Shown here: positions 24,150 through 34,816 of the stretch, piece by piece | Layout: the number at the start of each line of letters is the position of its first letter | Position numbering within the stretch: position 1 is the first letter of the stretch | The notes under the pieces: model-generated | The model's input: the letters and a program-made list of their open reading frames with translations, nothing else | Told to the model about the DNA's origin: nothing | Databases searched by the model: none | NCBI GenBank assembly: GCA_015478945.1 | Contig: JABUQX010057263.1 | Span: 1-64,000, forward strand | Direction of reading: 5' to 3' | Length of the DNA stretch: 64,000 bases | Source: Trachelipus rathkii | Taxonomy: Eukaryota; Arthropoda; Malacostraca; Isopoda; Trachelipodidae | Translations under genes and position numbers: made by a program

Positions 24150-26555
24150 AAGGTTTTTCCCCCACTAGTGCAAACAACCGGCTACCCCATGTATCATTAA
24201 CGTCTGAGGTGGGCACGAAGCTAGAGTTAATTAGAGAATAGCTCACATTCTCTCTCCACAGTCTCGGGAACCTGGGACCCTCGCTTTGCTGGGCGAGTGT
24301 TCTTCCACTAAAGCGTTCACGCGCTCATATTATATATATATTCAAGGTGTGCCGAAATTATTCTTCGGTAGTATTCGGTTATTCGGCATATTTTTTCGGG
24401 GGAGTTTGCCCAAAATACTACCGAATATTCGGCAGCTACATTACGAACTTCTTTTTGCTGCAGCCCATTTTAGTCCTCAGTGATTTTAATCTCTGCCACC
24501 CATTGTGGGGTGACACTATAACAATTACGCGTCAACATAAGGCGAAAAGATCTATTTCTAATTAAAAAATTTGGTAAGATTATTTTTGTGCATTTAATAT
24601 TCCAAAAAAATAAAAATATACTATGCACAATTTATGTAGCAATGAGGGCGGAAAAATCTTTTTCTCAATTTGTCGCACGATCCTAATATCTCCAGGGTCT
24701 TTGACAATTCTTTACCCAATATTCTAAAAAATGACATTCATTTAGTGATACGGGATAGTTGGGACCAAACATGGTAGCTGGTATAGAGGGAGCACGGCTG
24801 GCTGATGCTATCAAATTTCATTGTGTTTGTTGCCCCATGTTGCACTAATGCATTTACACGCATTCAATATTATATCAGAAATCTGTTTAGGAATAAGATA
24901 TTTGTATTTGTTGCAGAAGCCATAATCCTCTCATCTTTTTTCACTAACACTTCAGTCGAAAACGGGCATGATGCAATAATGCTTAAAAATATAACTTTAT
25001 CAATATGCAGTGCTGATTGTACAAGACAGGCTAAAATTTTGAATATCAAAGAACGTTTCTTTTTCTTCTCACTGCTTTGGAACAGTAAAACAAGATAACT
25101 TTGATAATGCTTAAAAAGATTGTACTGGGCGGTATTGATGTTTGACCTGCCTATCCATATCCGCCTGCTGGACGACATAGGTCCCGATAAGAACACAGCT
25201 GACTGATTTTCATTCTATTTATTACCTGCCCATTTACTGGAATAACTATTAATAAAATCACTAAAACAAGCAAAAAACGTGAAGTAACAGTCCGCCCAAG
25301 TGAAATAACCTTCCCATTTTAGCAAAATAAATTCTATTTTTATTAACATAAAGCAATTTAGAAATTAAGCAAAGCTTCACTTTGTGAGGAATAATTACCC
25401 TCGTAGAAAGGAGCTTAAGGAATCCAGTAGGAGTAAAAAAAGATCACTTTCCTATTTTCTAAATGCTGTATAAAATCTTTTGTGTGTAGCTACTTTCTTA
25501 GGATCTACGATTCAAGGCTCAAATTTTTCAACCATCTGAATGAAGAATATTGCAAGAATCAGAAAAAAAAAAATAGGTTCGTTGAGTCGCCATCGGGAAA
25601 AGAGAAAATGCATGAAAATTGTACTCCTGACCTCTTCTGGCTGACCGATGATTCACGTTAGTGGGGAAAGTGAAGCTGAAGCTGAAGGTTCCAATTTTCA
25701 CTTCTTTGATGGATGTTTGTTTTATAAGAATTGTGGCACGATCAAAAAAATCTTGTCATACAAGAAATGGAGATGGTAGTGAAATCAAAAAACGAAATAC
25801 GTCCCATCTTATCTCGACGAAATGTGATGTAATTAGTACTAAAGTAAATAGGCTACATAACGGAATTAACGTTCAAAGAATAAACCACATACATAAGTTT
25901 GCCTTCGTGACTTTGACCAGTGACGACAAATGATCATTTCCCTTCAATTGGTGGAAAAACACTATAAATAGTTTTATGATGAAAAAATTATTTGAGAGAA
26001 TAAACTAAGCAATAAAATACCTTTCAGCCTCTCACATCGTCCAATCTAGTCGAAATAGTGAAAGAATCACTTTAGAACAGGAGGTAACTGAGTGTTATGG
26101 GAAGCCACAAGAAATCGGTTATCCCCTGAAAATGGAGAGCTGCTAATATGTTCTGTCATTTTTAACCTTAGAGCTTATTCCAATGAAGTTGTTTAGTTAA
26201 TTATCTTTAACTACGAAAACTTTTCAATTTTCATTAATTTTTCCATATTAATTGTTATTATTTTAATAATGTGAATGTGTGTTGCCGTAAATGGTACCAG
26301 GTAAATAGTTAATTTACTTTTTTGTTTCAATTACTTTGTATATAAACACTGGTACACATGAGAGTTTCTTGGACAGAGTTTTCGCAACTTGAACTATCTA
26401 TATAGTGTGATGATTTCCAAAATGTAAACGGTTTTGCATATTTCACATCGTGCTTTTGTGAGATATTCGTGGTTGGTACAAGATTGTAAACATTTTTAAT
26501 GATTTTTACACTTTTTTCCAAGAGGGTCTATTCACAATTATTGGAATCATATATT
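24150..26555 (+). repeat. Copy A of a ~2.4-kb dispersed/inverted repeat
   Basis: Copy A aligns end to end with the reverse complement of 29600-31905. Shared landmarks in order are CATTAACGTCTGAG...ACGAAGCTAGAGTTAAT (24205-24240), ACATGGTAGCTGGTATA (24769-24785), ATGCTTAAAAAGATTGT (25107-25123), CGCCCAAGTGA (25292), AAGCTTCACT (25373), CATGAAAA..ACTCCTGAC near 25612-25632, CCCTTCAATT (25940), and CACTGGTA near 26347. Divergence is substantial (roughly a quarter of sites by eye) with many indels. No long frame is kept. A residue stretch LSDFNLCHPLWGD (24476-24514), present in A but not B, is a LINE endonuclease scrap (GDFNxRHPLWG). Both copies end in a TA array, A at 26553 and B at 29600. Confidence 0.85.
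24255..24335 (-). mobile_element. tRNA-like SINE head inside copy A
   Basis: The minus strand reads TTTAGTGGAAGAACACTCGC, a loop with CAGCAAA, GCGAGGGTCCCAGG, then a TTC..CGAG box-B-like end. The A box (TTAGTGG), an anticodon-arm stem CTCGC/GCGAG and the GGTTC box are placed as in tRNA-Gly/Ala-like sequences. It is too degraded to be a functional tRNA. The same structure sits on the opposite strand in copy B. Confidence 0.6.
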
Positions 26556-26925
26556 ATATATATATATATATTATATATATATATATATATATTATAATAT
26601 ATTATATATATATATATATAGTATATATTATATATATATTTATAATATAATATATTATATATATATATATATTTATATAATATAAATATATAATATATTA
26701 CCATATATTATTTTATCCCAATAGTCTATGTTAGGTATATATGAGTTAAATTGCATATATATGAATAGTGCGGTATATATATCACATTAGGTCTCATATA
26801 TATATATTATATATATATATTATAATATTATATTTATATATATATTATATATATATAGTGATTATTATATATAATATATATAGTATAATATAGTTATATA
26901 TATATTATCTAGATATACTTTAGAT
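26553..26925. repeat. TA microsatellite arrays
   Basis: Interrupted TA tracts at 26553-26700 and 26785-26915. Confidence 0.9.
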
Positions 26926-26929
26926 TTCT

Positions 26930-28470
26930 TCTTTTCTTACCGTTATCTCTCTTTCGCCCTCAGCATTGTGTTAAGAGTGCTGATAGCATAGGCATGTTAC
27001 CGGGAAAGCACAATAAATTGTCTGAGATTCCAGGTATGTGCAACGATAGTTCAATCATTTGGACTAGTTATGTTCGGTGCGGGTGGTTTGTGATAATTTA
27101 CAAAAGAAACGCAGGACGAACTCTACAGGAGATGAGGGTTGAGTGAGGTGCACGGGGTGAGCCTTTGGCTATGAGCATAAACATTGATAGCGAGAGAATA
27201 TATTCGTTAGATATCGAGGGTGTGTCCGTGAAGACGGCATTTGAATTTTCGGTTGGTTTTGGTTGTGGTGGAATAGTACGTTGGCACTGTGAGCAGAGGT
27301 CTTCGAGAAAGGAATCTTCTGATTGGTAAGGATTAAGCATTTGGTGTCCTTTATCAGGGCAGGGTTAAATGAAAGGAAGGGGTTTGGAAAGTAAACCGGT
27401 AGATAAGTACGTATGGTTTTCCGGGTGTAGGGTGAGGACGTGGATGGCGTCACGCTTTGTTATTGGTTTGAGTCGGGACACCATTTCCTCAGTGTGAAGC
27501 TTATGTTAGATGATGAGCAGCTCGAACAAGTGAGCAGCTGGAGCAATGTCTGAGTTTAAATATTTAGGGGTATAGTGTTGGATGAGAAAGGGAACGGATG
27601 ATGCATAGGGTAGTAGGAAGTTTGTGAATGGCAGGAAGGGTTCGCCCTGGTACGCGCAATATAAAAAAAATCTGATAGATGAATGTATCGAAGGGAAGCG
27701 GACTAAAAGAAAAATCTCAATCAAGAGCCTCACTACGAGTACGCACGACGCGCTAAGGAACCTACCGAGTACATATACAAAAAACTACACATTGAGGGTT
27801 ACACAAAAAACTAATCGTTGTTACCAACAACACCCTGCACCAACCTGAACACCCGGGCCGAAATACCACCTCCAAAATATACAACTGTGTTAGTTAAACT
27901 TGTACTGGTAGTCAACGAAGTTAAAGAGGACGCGAAAAACACTATCGAAAATCTTAAACAGCCTGGCTCATACGCCTGTGATGCATCGTAAAACGTGAAA
28001 ACTATACAGAAAGTATAACAACGTATCATAACAACGTTCTAAACACTGTGTTCAGATGGACAAATAAACAAACAAAAAAAATTAGGGAATGAGCTAGTTA
28101 AATTCGGCAATAAAAAATAGATTACAGAATACTATATGGAAAATAAAAACGGAGAAAAAATCTTACAACAAGCGGCAGGCTGCGACATTAAAAGAGGAAA
28201 AACGGGATATTGATGCAAAAATCGCCTGTGAGATCAAGACAAAAGGAAAAAAAAATAAACACAGAAATCGCGGAACCTCACAAAACATCACTGAGAATTA
28301 GACTTTCAAAAAAAGCAAATTAGAACGACTAAGAAAAAAAAAAGATAAAATTGATCAAAAAAAAAAAAAAGGAAATAAATCTAATCTGAAAATATTTTAA
28401 AATGACAAAATATTTTAGAGAAATGATTAGTACGGTCAACGTGGCAGGGGTAATAGAAAATTGATAAAAA
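26930..28470. other. Unassigned spacer between the inverted copies
   Basis: Minus-strand frames at 27098-27453 and 27506-27733 are Pro/Ser/Thr-rich and of element-like composition, but I cannot match them to a family. 28030-28460 is strongly A-rich on the plus strand, with several A9-A14 runs. Confidence 0.35.
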
Positions 28471-29240
28471 AAAAAAAGACCACGAGCCTAGTTGTAGACC
28501 AGAGGTCGAGCCGTCGCGGGTTTACTACTGCGGCTCGTGGTCGGGCTCGCGCTCGGGGATGTTGGTGGGAGGGGTGTGTAGTGGCCAACCGACCCGGTCG
28601 GCCTGGCAATAGGGTCTGGGATAACGCGCGTAGTAATATAATTCAGTCAGAAAATCGTCTGTTGGCTCAGTTTTTTGGTGGTGGAGGGGACAGACGGGTC
28701 GGAAATTTAAAGGTCATGAATAGTCGTTCGCGGTGACCACTGCCGATGTTGCTTCGTGTGTTCATCACGTGATAATATGTAGCCGGAGAGAATGGCCTGG
28801 GTGGTTTTTACTGATATGACGGGGAAGAGCATGGTTTGTAAGAGCCCCACCTTGGGGCCCTCAAGCAGGGATGAACACTTATACATCTAGACGATTTAAG
28901 CCCGCCCGCATGAGTGGGAGTACGGGGGGAGATCAGGTCTCGCGGCGAGGCGCGTGCGGCTCCCTCGGTCCATGAGCTCTAGGGTGGATTTTCTGCGTCT
29001 GTGACGAAGCATCTCACTAAATAATGGTCACCGAGGTGGGACCGGTAAGGCTGGGCCTTTGTTATCCTTGCTTCGACATCGTTTCGTGCCTCCATAGTTC
29101 TCCTCTACTTGATTATATTTCCTAGTTTCGCGGAGCATCGGCGTGTACAGTCACCTTACACGCAATAATCTTCAGGGGCAAAAAAATGAGTGCCGAAGGT
29201 GAAGCACAAAAACAGAAAAGAAGAAACTATATATCTAAGA
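28471..29240. other. GC- and CpG-rich island of unknown origin
   Basis: This block stands out from the AT-rich surroundings. It opens with an 11-bp perfect inverted repeat, GACCACGAGCC (28478-28488) and GGCTCGTGGTC (28532-28542). It contains GACCCGGTCGG, CTCGCGGCGAGGCGCG and similar CpG-dense strings. The plus frame 28461-28736 (91 residues, Arg/Gly-rich) has no known domain. It could be a captured element or a host CpG island. Confidence 0.4.
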
Positions 29241-29244
29241 GGTA

Positions 29245-29600
29245 CATATTATATATATACTAATTGATAGGAAACCTATATATATATATAATATATATAT
29301 ATACTATATTATATATATATATTATACTATATTAGGCATTTTATATATATATAGTATATATGAGTATAGGGATAAACGGGTCATCTCATATTATATAAGC
29401 TTATAATAAATATAATATAACCTAATTATACTATCACTAATTATATAAGTTTATTATTAATGGGAGGTTTAAATATAATATATTTATTATATATTACGTA
29501 GAAATATAATAATTATTTATAATTACATATATATAATGTAATATAAAAGGAGATATTATTATCTTAATAATATTACACCATATTTATATTATATATATAT
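29245..29600. repeat. TA microsatellite arrays
   Basis: Broken TA tracts at 29245-29360 and TA-rich sequence to 29600, bordering inverted copy B. Confidence 0.85.
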
Positions 29601-31905
29601 ACGCTATGGATATTCCAACTAATGTCCAGGATAGACGCCTCTTTGAAGAAATGGTAAGGAATCATAAAATTTACAATCTGTGTTACACACAATATCCCAC
29701 AAATGCGATAGTTATTCTTACAAAAACCCGAAATTAACATTTTTTTGGAACGAGTGATTTTAAACATCAATAATCAATTGCGAAACTCCGTCCAAGAAAT
29801 TTCATGTTTACCAGTGTTAATATACAAAGTAATGAAGTAATAAAACAAAAAGTAACTATTTCTTACCTATGCACATATTAAAACAATTATATCATTACAA
29901 AAATAATAATTAAATGATAATTGAAAAGTTTAGTTAAAGATATTAATAAACTAAACTTATCATTTGAATAAGCTTAGTTAAATGGCAGACAATTAAGCAG
30001 TTTCCCTCCCATTTATACAAGGGGGATAAAACCTATTTCTTTCTTGTGGCTTCATAAATATTACCTCCTGTTCTCTAAATATTCTTTCACGTTTTCGACT
30101 GATACCGAGCTAGACAAGGCGCATATTATTTTACTCTGCTCTCGATGTTCCTATCTTTTCCTTCAGCAACCTATTATATTTCTATTCCTATTCCTTAAAA
30201 CTATTTATAGTCGTTTTTCCACCCTAATTGAAGGGAATATCATCTGTCCTTCACTGTCAAAGTAGGGCAAACTTATGTCGAGTATTTGTTTATTTCTTGA
30301 TGTAACTCCGTATGTAGCCTTTAGCCTTTTACTTTTATGTAGCTACAATAATCACATCGTCAGAAGATTGGGACTTTCTTTTTTTTCACTCTCACTTTCT
30401 ATTCTGTATGACGATTTTGATGCACAATTTTCTCTCTCTTAAAACAAAATCCCATTAAAGAAGTGAATCGGAAACCTTACAGTTTCACTTTCCCACTGAC
30501 TACGTGCAAATCAATCGTTTCCAGCAGAAGAGTCAGGAGTAAATTGTTTTCATGCGATTTCTTTACCATGGCCTCAAACGACCATCATTTTTTTCTGATC
30601 TTCCAGGCTATTCACATCTTTAAAAATTAGCTTTCTGAATCCGTACAAGCTTCTAGAAGTAGCTCTTTCCATACACGATTTTCCACATAGAAACTTAACG
30701 AAATGGGTCTTTTTTCTCTACTTCGTGATTTCTTTCAATGCTCTCACGGAGTGTATCTTATTTCCAGTGAAGCTTTTTGCTTTTAAATTGCTTTTATGTA
30801 AAAATAGATTTTATTGGCGTAAACAATGGGAAAGGGATCACTTGGGCGACTGTTACTTAAGAAAGTCTTTTTCACGTTTAATGCGTTGTTTTTAGGTGAT
30901 GTCAAAGTGGGCCAGTAATGAGATCAATTTTGCCCACTGAAAATCAGTCAACCAATTTTTTTCTGATTGCATCAGGTTGCAGCGTATATGGATAGGGGGA
31001 CTTTTTGCTCAAACAATCTTTTTAAGCATATCATAAGTGAGTGGATCTGTAGTTTCTTTCTCTCCTCGGGGGCGTGAAAGACGTCTGATTATTTATTGCG
31101 TTTGAACAATTCAGCTCGCATGTTTCTGTAACAGTTTAAGCTTTGTGTGGCCAGACTGGCGTGCACGTTAGCTGAATCGGTGAAAATGAGAGGATATAAT
31201 TCTGCTTTTATCTTCAAAATAAAATCTTCTTAAAACGAGGAGATTTTCGACATATAATATACTTCAGCTATCCCTTTCGTGTATGTCATTTAGTTGCCAA
31301 ACATGGGAATAAAACATTGAACAATGATGCAAGCACTCTCCCTTATACCAGCTACCATGTTCTTGGTCTTGATGCGTATTCTCCTAAATGCAATATGCTA
31401 TCCTTTTTTTTATATGGAACAATGGTCCAAAGGCCCTATAGGATCTGAACAAATGAAAAAAGATTTTCGCCTTTGGCTTACAAATTTGGCTGATGATTTT
31501 CTTAGTTTTGTTTGGATATAGTTATCTGAAAATTTAATTTTAAAAATTGGAAATAGACTTTCCTTATGTTGAGCAGGTAATTTATTGTTTTATGAAAGGC
31601 CTCAATATTTCGGCCCGGAATAGTTTGGGTTTCTCAAACAAGCTCGAATCCCGAATATTGCGTAATTTTGGCCGAATATGCGAATTACCGGGACTCCTTA
31701 CGTCTGCACATCCTAAAATTACATGGCCGCTCTTGCTTTCAGAGTAGAGCCTCGCCAGCAAAGCGGGAGGCGTTCGAGACTGGTGGAGGTGAGAGAATGT
31801 GGAGTATTCTCTATTAACTCTAGCTTCGTCCCACTCAGACGTTAATGTTCTTTATTTTGCTACTAGTGGGGAAAACTTCCTGGCATCCGCGATAGTCCTG
31901 GCCAG
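29600..31905 (-). repeat. Copy B of the ~2.4-kb inverted repeat
   Basis: The reverse complement of 24150-26555; see the landmarks in that entry. In B the minus-strand direction runs from CGCGGATGCCAGGAAG near 31890 to TTGGAATATCCAT near 29630. Short minus-strand frames (for example 29573-29770) do not correspond to intact frames in A, so no shared protein survives. Confidence 0.85.
31735..31790 (+). mobile_element. tRNA-like SINE head inside copy B
   Basis: The plus strand shows AGTAGAGCCTCGCCAGCAAA, GCGGGAGGC and the box-B-like GTTCGAGAC (31771-31779). It is the counterpart of 24255-24335 on the other strand. Arms and boxes are recognisable but mutated. Confidence 0.55.
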
Positions 31906-31909
31906 CCAG

Positions 31910-32640
31910 CGGATTTAGCCGTTAGGCCCGTGTAACCCAAGGACCTTTCTCGACTCCTTCTCCATTACTCTTACTAATTTTTGTTCAACTCGGAATAGTT
32001 TCAGGGATATTATTCATCAGGCTAGCGTCTTTCACCCAAGGAAGTGCCCGACCCCTTGGATCTCCTCCTGATAAATTTTCTTATCCCTTCCAAAAAACAC
32101 TCTAAAAACTTCTTATTCTGCTTTTTCCTCCTCCTTAATTCACTCTTTACGGGACTGTACCTAATACTCCTTCTGAAATACTAATCTCTTTGCCTCCTCT
32201 ATTCATCTAATCCACCCTGAGCGATTCTGGCAACCTACTCCCCCCCTCCTACTACTCCTCCTTTCAGGTGTCCTATGGCTTCGCCTGTGATTACACATGA
32301 TTAGATGCTTGAGATCTATGAATGTAAGGAAGGCTAATAGCCCGGACGGCATTCCTCCTCTTATTCTGAGGTAGTGTGCTTCCTGACAGCTGAATGCCTG
32401 TCCTTGTTCCTCTACCTTCTCTATGCCTTAATTCTAACACTTCCTTTTTGTTGTCATTTGTTCAGCCGATCCTGAAAGAAAAGGGTAGCCGCTCTGATCC
32501 TTAAACTATCGTCCTATCGCTCTCCCTTGGATTCTGTCCAAAATCTTTGAACCTCCTCAACTCTCATTTTCTGGACAACCAATTTGTATATGGAGGGTTA
32601 TGCAGAATAAGGTTAGGGGGATGCTGGAGAGTGCTGTTAC
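31910..32640 (+). pseudogene. CR1/Jockey-like LINE RT fragment
   Basis: From 32313 one frame reads RSMNVRKANSPDGIPPLILR (20 residues) and then stops. It matches the RT start K-A-x-GPDGIPP-x-x-LK. About 150 bp later another frame gives a SRSDP..NYRPIALPWILSKIFE..LLNSHFLDN-like block spread over two frames (32490-32580). Both pieces are in the normal order. It is the same LINE group as 22600-23960, with several frameshifts and stops. Confidence 0.8.
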
Positions 32641-32644
32641 AACT

Positions 32645-33080
32645 AGGAAGAATGAAAGAAACAGGGAGGGTCCTGCTTATTGTACGCTGATGTTTGGTTT
32701 TATTGGTGAATGACAGTCTCAAATGTAGAGAGATTTGGCATGGGTGTGTAAAAGGAGGGAAAGTAAATGTACTATAGATAAATAAGGTGACGGAAGTGGG
32801 GGTGAGGAGAGTCACATCAATACAACGTTTCCCAAAAGCCATTGACTTATAGGCATGTCAAAAGCCAGTGACCTTTGGCTTTTTGGTGCTACATCCTTTG
32901 GTGAATTTTTGGCAGTGACGGACTTGCACGTAAGGTTATGTTCTTCTACTTTAGCTATTTCATTTCCATGGGCAGCTAGAGATTAAAAAGAAAGATAAGC
33001 TGGAGAAACGGAGTGCTCAAGTGAGTGATGGATAGGTAAAACAAAAATAGTAACACTCCGTTTAAGACAAAGTAAAAATA
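32645..33080. other. No gene recognised
   Basis: Anonymous sequence between the LINE fragment and the zinc-finger exon. The minus frame 32564-32842 is a Ser/Pro/Thr-rich artefact without a motif. Confidence 0.4.
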
Positions 33081-33082
33081 TA

Positions 33083-33853
33083 TTGATAATTTCTCTTCTA
33101 TTCTCGTGTTTGCAACATCCGAAGATTCTCATTACTTTGTTTTTTAATCAGACAATCATTAGTGATGTTGGTCAGGAAGGGAGAAGGTCTACAAGGAGGA
33201 TACCTCAAATGTCAGCAACTCATCATCGAAATTTTAACCAAAATAATTGTCAAAACGTGTGTTACAAATATTGTAATATAAATTTTAAAAGTAATGAAGA
33301 GTTGAAAAGTCATCTGAGATTGCATAAAAGAAAGATTAAATGTGCCTTTTGTAATTATGAAAGCAATTGTAAATCACACCTAAGCTCTCATCTGCTAATT
33401 CACAGCAATATTAAATTATTTAAATGTTCAGAGTGCGGCTATGAGTGTAATGACAAAGGAAACTTAAAAACACACATGCTTAAACATGAAAATATAAAAT
33501 TACTTAAATGTTTTGAGTGCGGCTATGAGTGCAATCAGAAAGGAGAGTTAAAAGCTCACATGCTTACACACAAAAATATAAAATTATTTAAATATTTTGA
33601 GTGTGGCTATGAGTGTAATCTGAACCAACACCTAAAAAAAAACATGCTTACGCATCAAAATATAAAATTATTTAAATGTTCTGAGTGTGGCTATGAGTGT
33701 AATCATAAAGGAAGCTTAAAAAGACACATGCTTACGCATCAAAATATAAAATTATTTAAATGTTCTGAGTGTGGCTATGAGTGTAATCATAAAGGAAGCT
33801 TAAAAAGACACGTGCTTACGCATCAAGAAGTTGAAAACCAGACCCTCCATTAG
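33083..33853 (+). CDS. C2H2 zinc-finger protein, seven-finger terminal exon
   Basis: The frame encodes seven C2H2 units (C-x2-C-x12-H-x3-H) at residues 60-81, 87-107, 115-135, 143-163, 171-191, 199-219 and 227-247, with a 28-residue period. Finger 1 has C-x3-C. Finger 5 has lost its first Cys (Tyr) and first zinc His (Asn) and should not bind zinc. Linkers read H-x-NIKLFKC instead of TGEKP. Fingers 6 and 7 are almost identical at DNA level, a recent duplication. The real exon probably starts at 33152, after TTTTTTAATCAG, which keeps this frame; the ATG at 33083 may not be used. Such proteins are usually nuclear DNA-binding regulators. The frame stops six residues after finger 7, where a dispersed repeat begins, and more finger units lie downstream, so it may be truncated or a pseudogene. 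Confidence 0.75.
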   Translation: MIISLLFSCLQHPKILITLFFNQTIISDVGQEGRRSTRRIPQMSATHHRNFNQNNCQNVCYKYCNINFKSNEELKSHLRLHKRKIKCAFCNYESNCKSHLSSHLLIHSNIKLFKCSECGYECNDKGNLKTHMLKHENIKLLKCFECGYECNQKGELKAHMLTHKNIKLFKYFECGYECNLNQHLKKNMLTHQNIKLFKCSECGYECNHKGSLKRHMLTHQNIKLFKCSECGYECNHKGSLKRHVLTHQEVENQTLH

Positions 33854-33900
33854 GTGGGCTGTCAGGTGGGTGAAATGCTTGCCACAGTTCACTGGATCCA
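33838..33900 (+). repeat. Dispersed ~57-bp block, copy 1
   Basis: CCATTAGGTGGGCTGTCAGG leads to CACAGTTCACTGGATC. The block recurs at 36331-36385 and 36568-36625. This copy supplies the last codons and the stop of the zinc-finger frame. Similarity resumes further on: CGCTTACGCTGTTGGGC (34167-34183) matches CGCTTACGCTGTCGGGC (36680-36696). Confidence 0.75.
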
Positions 33901-34188
33901 TCATCAATATCAATAAATTTCGTACACCTCGAATTTTCGAGAGAAATGATATAATGGTCTGGAGAAGAAACCAGCAACTCCGGTTCATTATGCACTGGGG
34001 TGGTGTGTGGCATTTCCGTTCCAGAGCGGATCTTTCTCACCCTTCCCTAGGTATTTCGGATTGTGCCTCTTCCGCGCATCTGCCTCTCCCCGAAATCTTC
34101 TCTTTCGTCTCTCAGTGCTAGCCCCCCGAATGCAAAAAGTTCGATTCCCCGTACGTCAAACTGATTCGCTTACGCTGTTGGGCTGTGT

Positions 34189-34672
34189 GGGGGACGTGGA
34201 TGGCCTAGTGGTTGAAGCACCGGGTATTGTTAACGCTGCGACGCCGTGTCCAGTGTTTCGAGTCCCGCTGATGGAGAGTAAATCTCCTGTGACTCATCTA
34301 TGCGAAGAATAAAGCAATTATGGGATGAGAAAACCGGGGCTTTAAAAACTACGCTTGAAGCGTTCTTAGCGGGACCAGTTCCGACGGGTCGGTGTCTCGG
34401 GCGAGGAATCTGAACAGCTCGGGGTGACCGGGTTACTCACGAACGGAATGAGAATTGGGGTGACCGTGCATGGATGGTGAGTTGTCCCTGCCTTGGAGGG
34501 AATCCATGTGGGCTCCGCGGAAGATATAGGGTGCCATTCTACGCACTTCAGGCACATGTTCAGGGGTGCTGGGGGGTAAACAAAATCCCTCATCCTTAGG
34601 TCTGAGGTTTGGACCCGGATGAGGGATAAACACCTCCCTTCGAGGAGTGGAAAAAAAAAATAAAAAAAATAA
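34189..34672 (+). mobile_element. tRNA-derived SINE with LINE-type 3' tail
   Basis: It begins with a tRNA-like head holding a perfect A box, TGGCCTAGTGG (34201-34211), and a one-mismatch B box, GTTTCGAGTCC (34255-34265), 54 bp apart. About 300 bp of unrelated body follow, then a 3' hairpin with perfect 11-bp arms ATCCCTCATCC (34585-34595) and GGATGAGGGAT (34617-34627), and an A-rich tail (34651-34672). The whole is about 480 bp, a normal SINE length, transcribed from the internal pol III promoter. The 3' 75 bp match the end of the LINE at 35985-36067. It sits within what was the finger array. Confidence 0.85.
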
Positions 34673-34814
34673 AATTATTTAATGTCTAATCTGAAGAGTT
34701 TCCTTAAATCAAGCTAAGATTACACATTCTTAAACATAAAAATATAAAATTATTTAAATGTTCTGAGTGTGGCTATGAGTGTAATCATAAAGGAAACTTA
34801 AGAAAACACATACT
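34673..34814 (+). pseudogene. Broken zinc-finger units downstream of the SINE
   Basis: 34742-34814 reads NIKLFKCSECGYECNHKGNL (20 residues) and then RKHILT, one good C2H2 unit of the same 28-residue family. Upstream, 34673-34741 is a degraded unit that still shows CACATTCTTAAACATAAAAA. The unit is cut at 34814 by the LINE. Confidence 0.85.
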
Positions 34815-34816
34815 TA

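Noticed and set aside
30650..30666. Second heat-shock element (TTCTAGAA)
   Set aside because: Only two triplets, not conserved in the inverted copy at 25490; expected by chance in this much AT-rich sequence.
34189..34265. Functional tRNA gene
   Set aside because: A and B boxes are good, but the cloverleaf cannot be completed (no acceptor stem) and the sequence continues into a SINE body and A tail.
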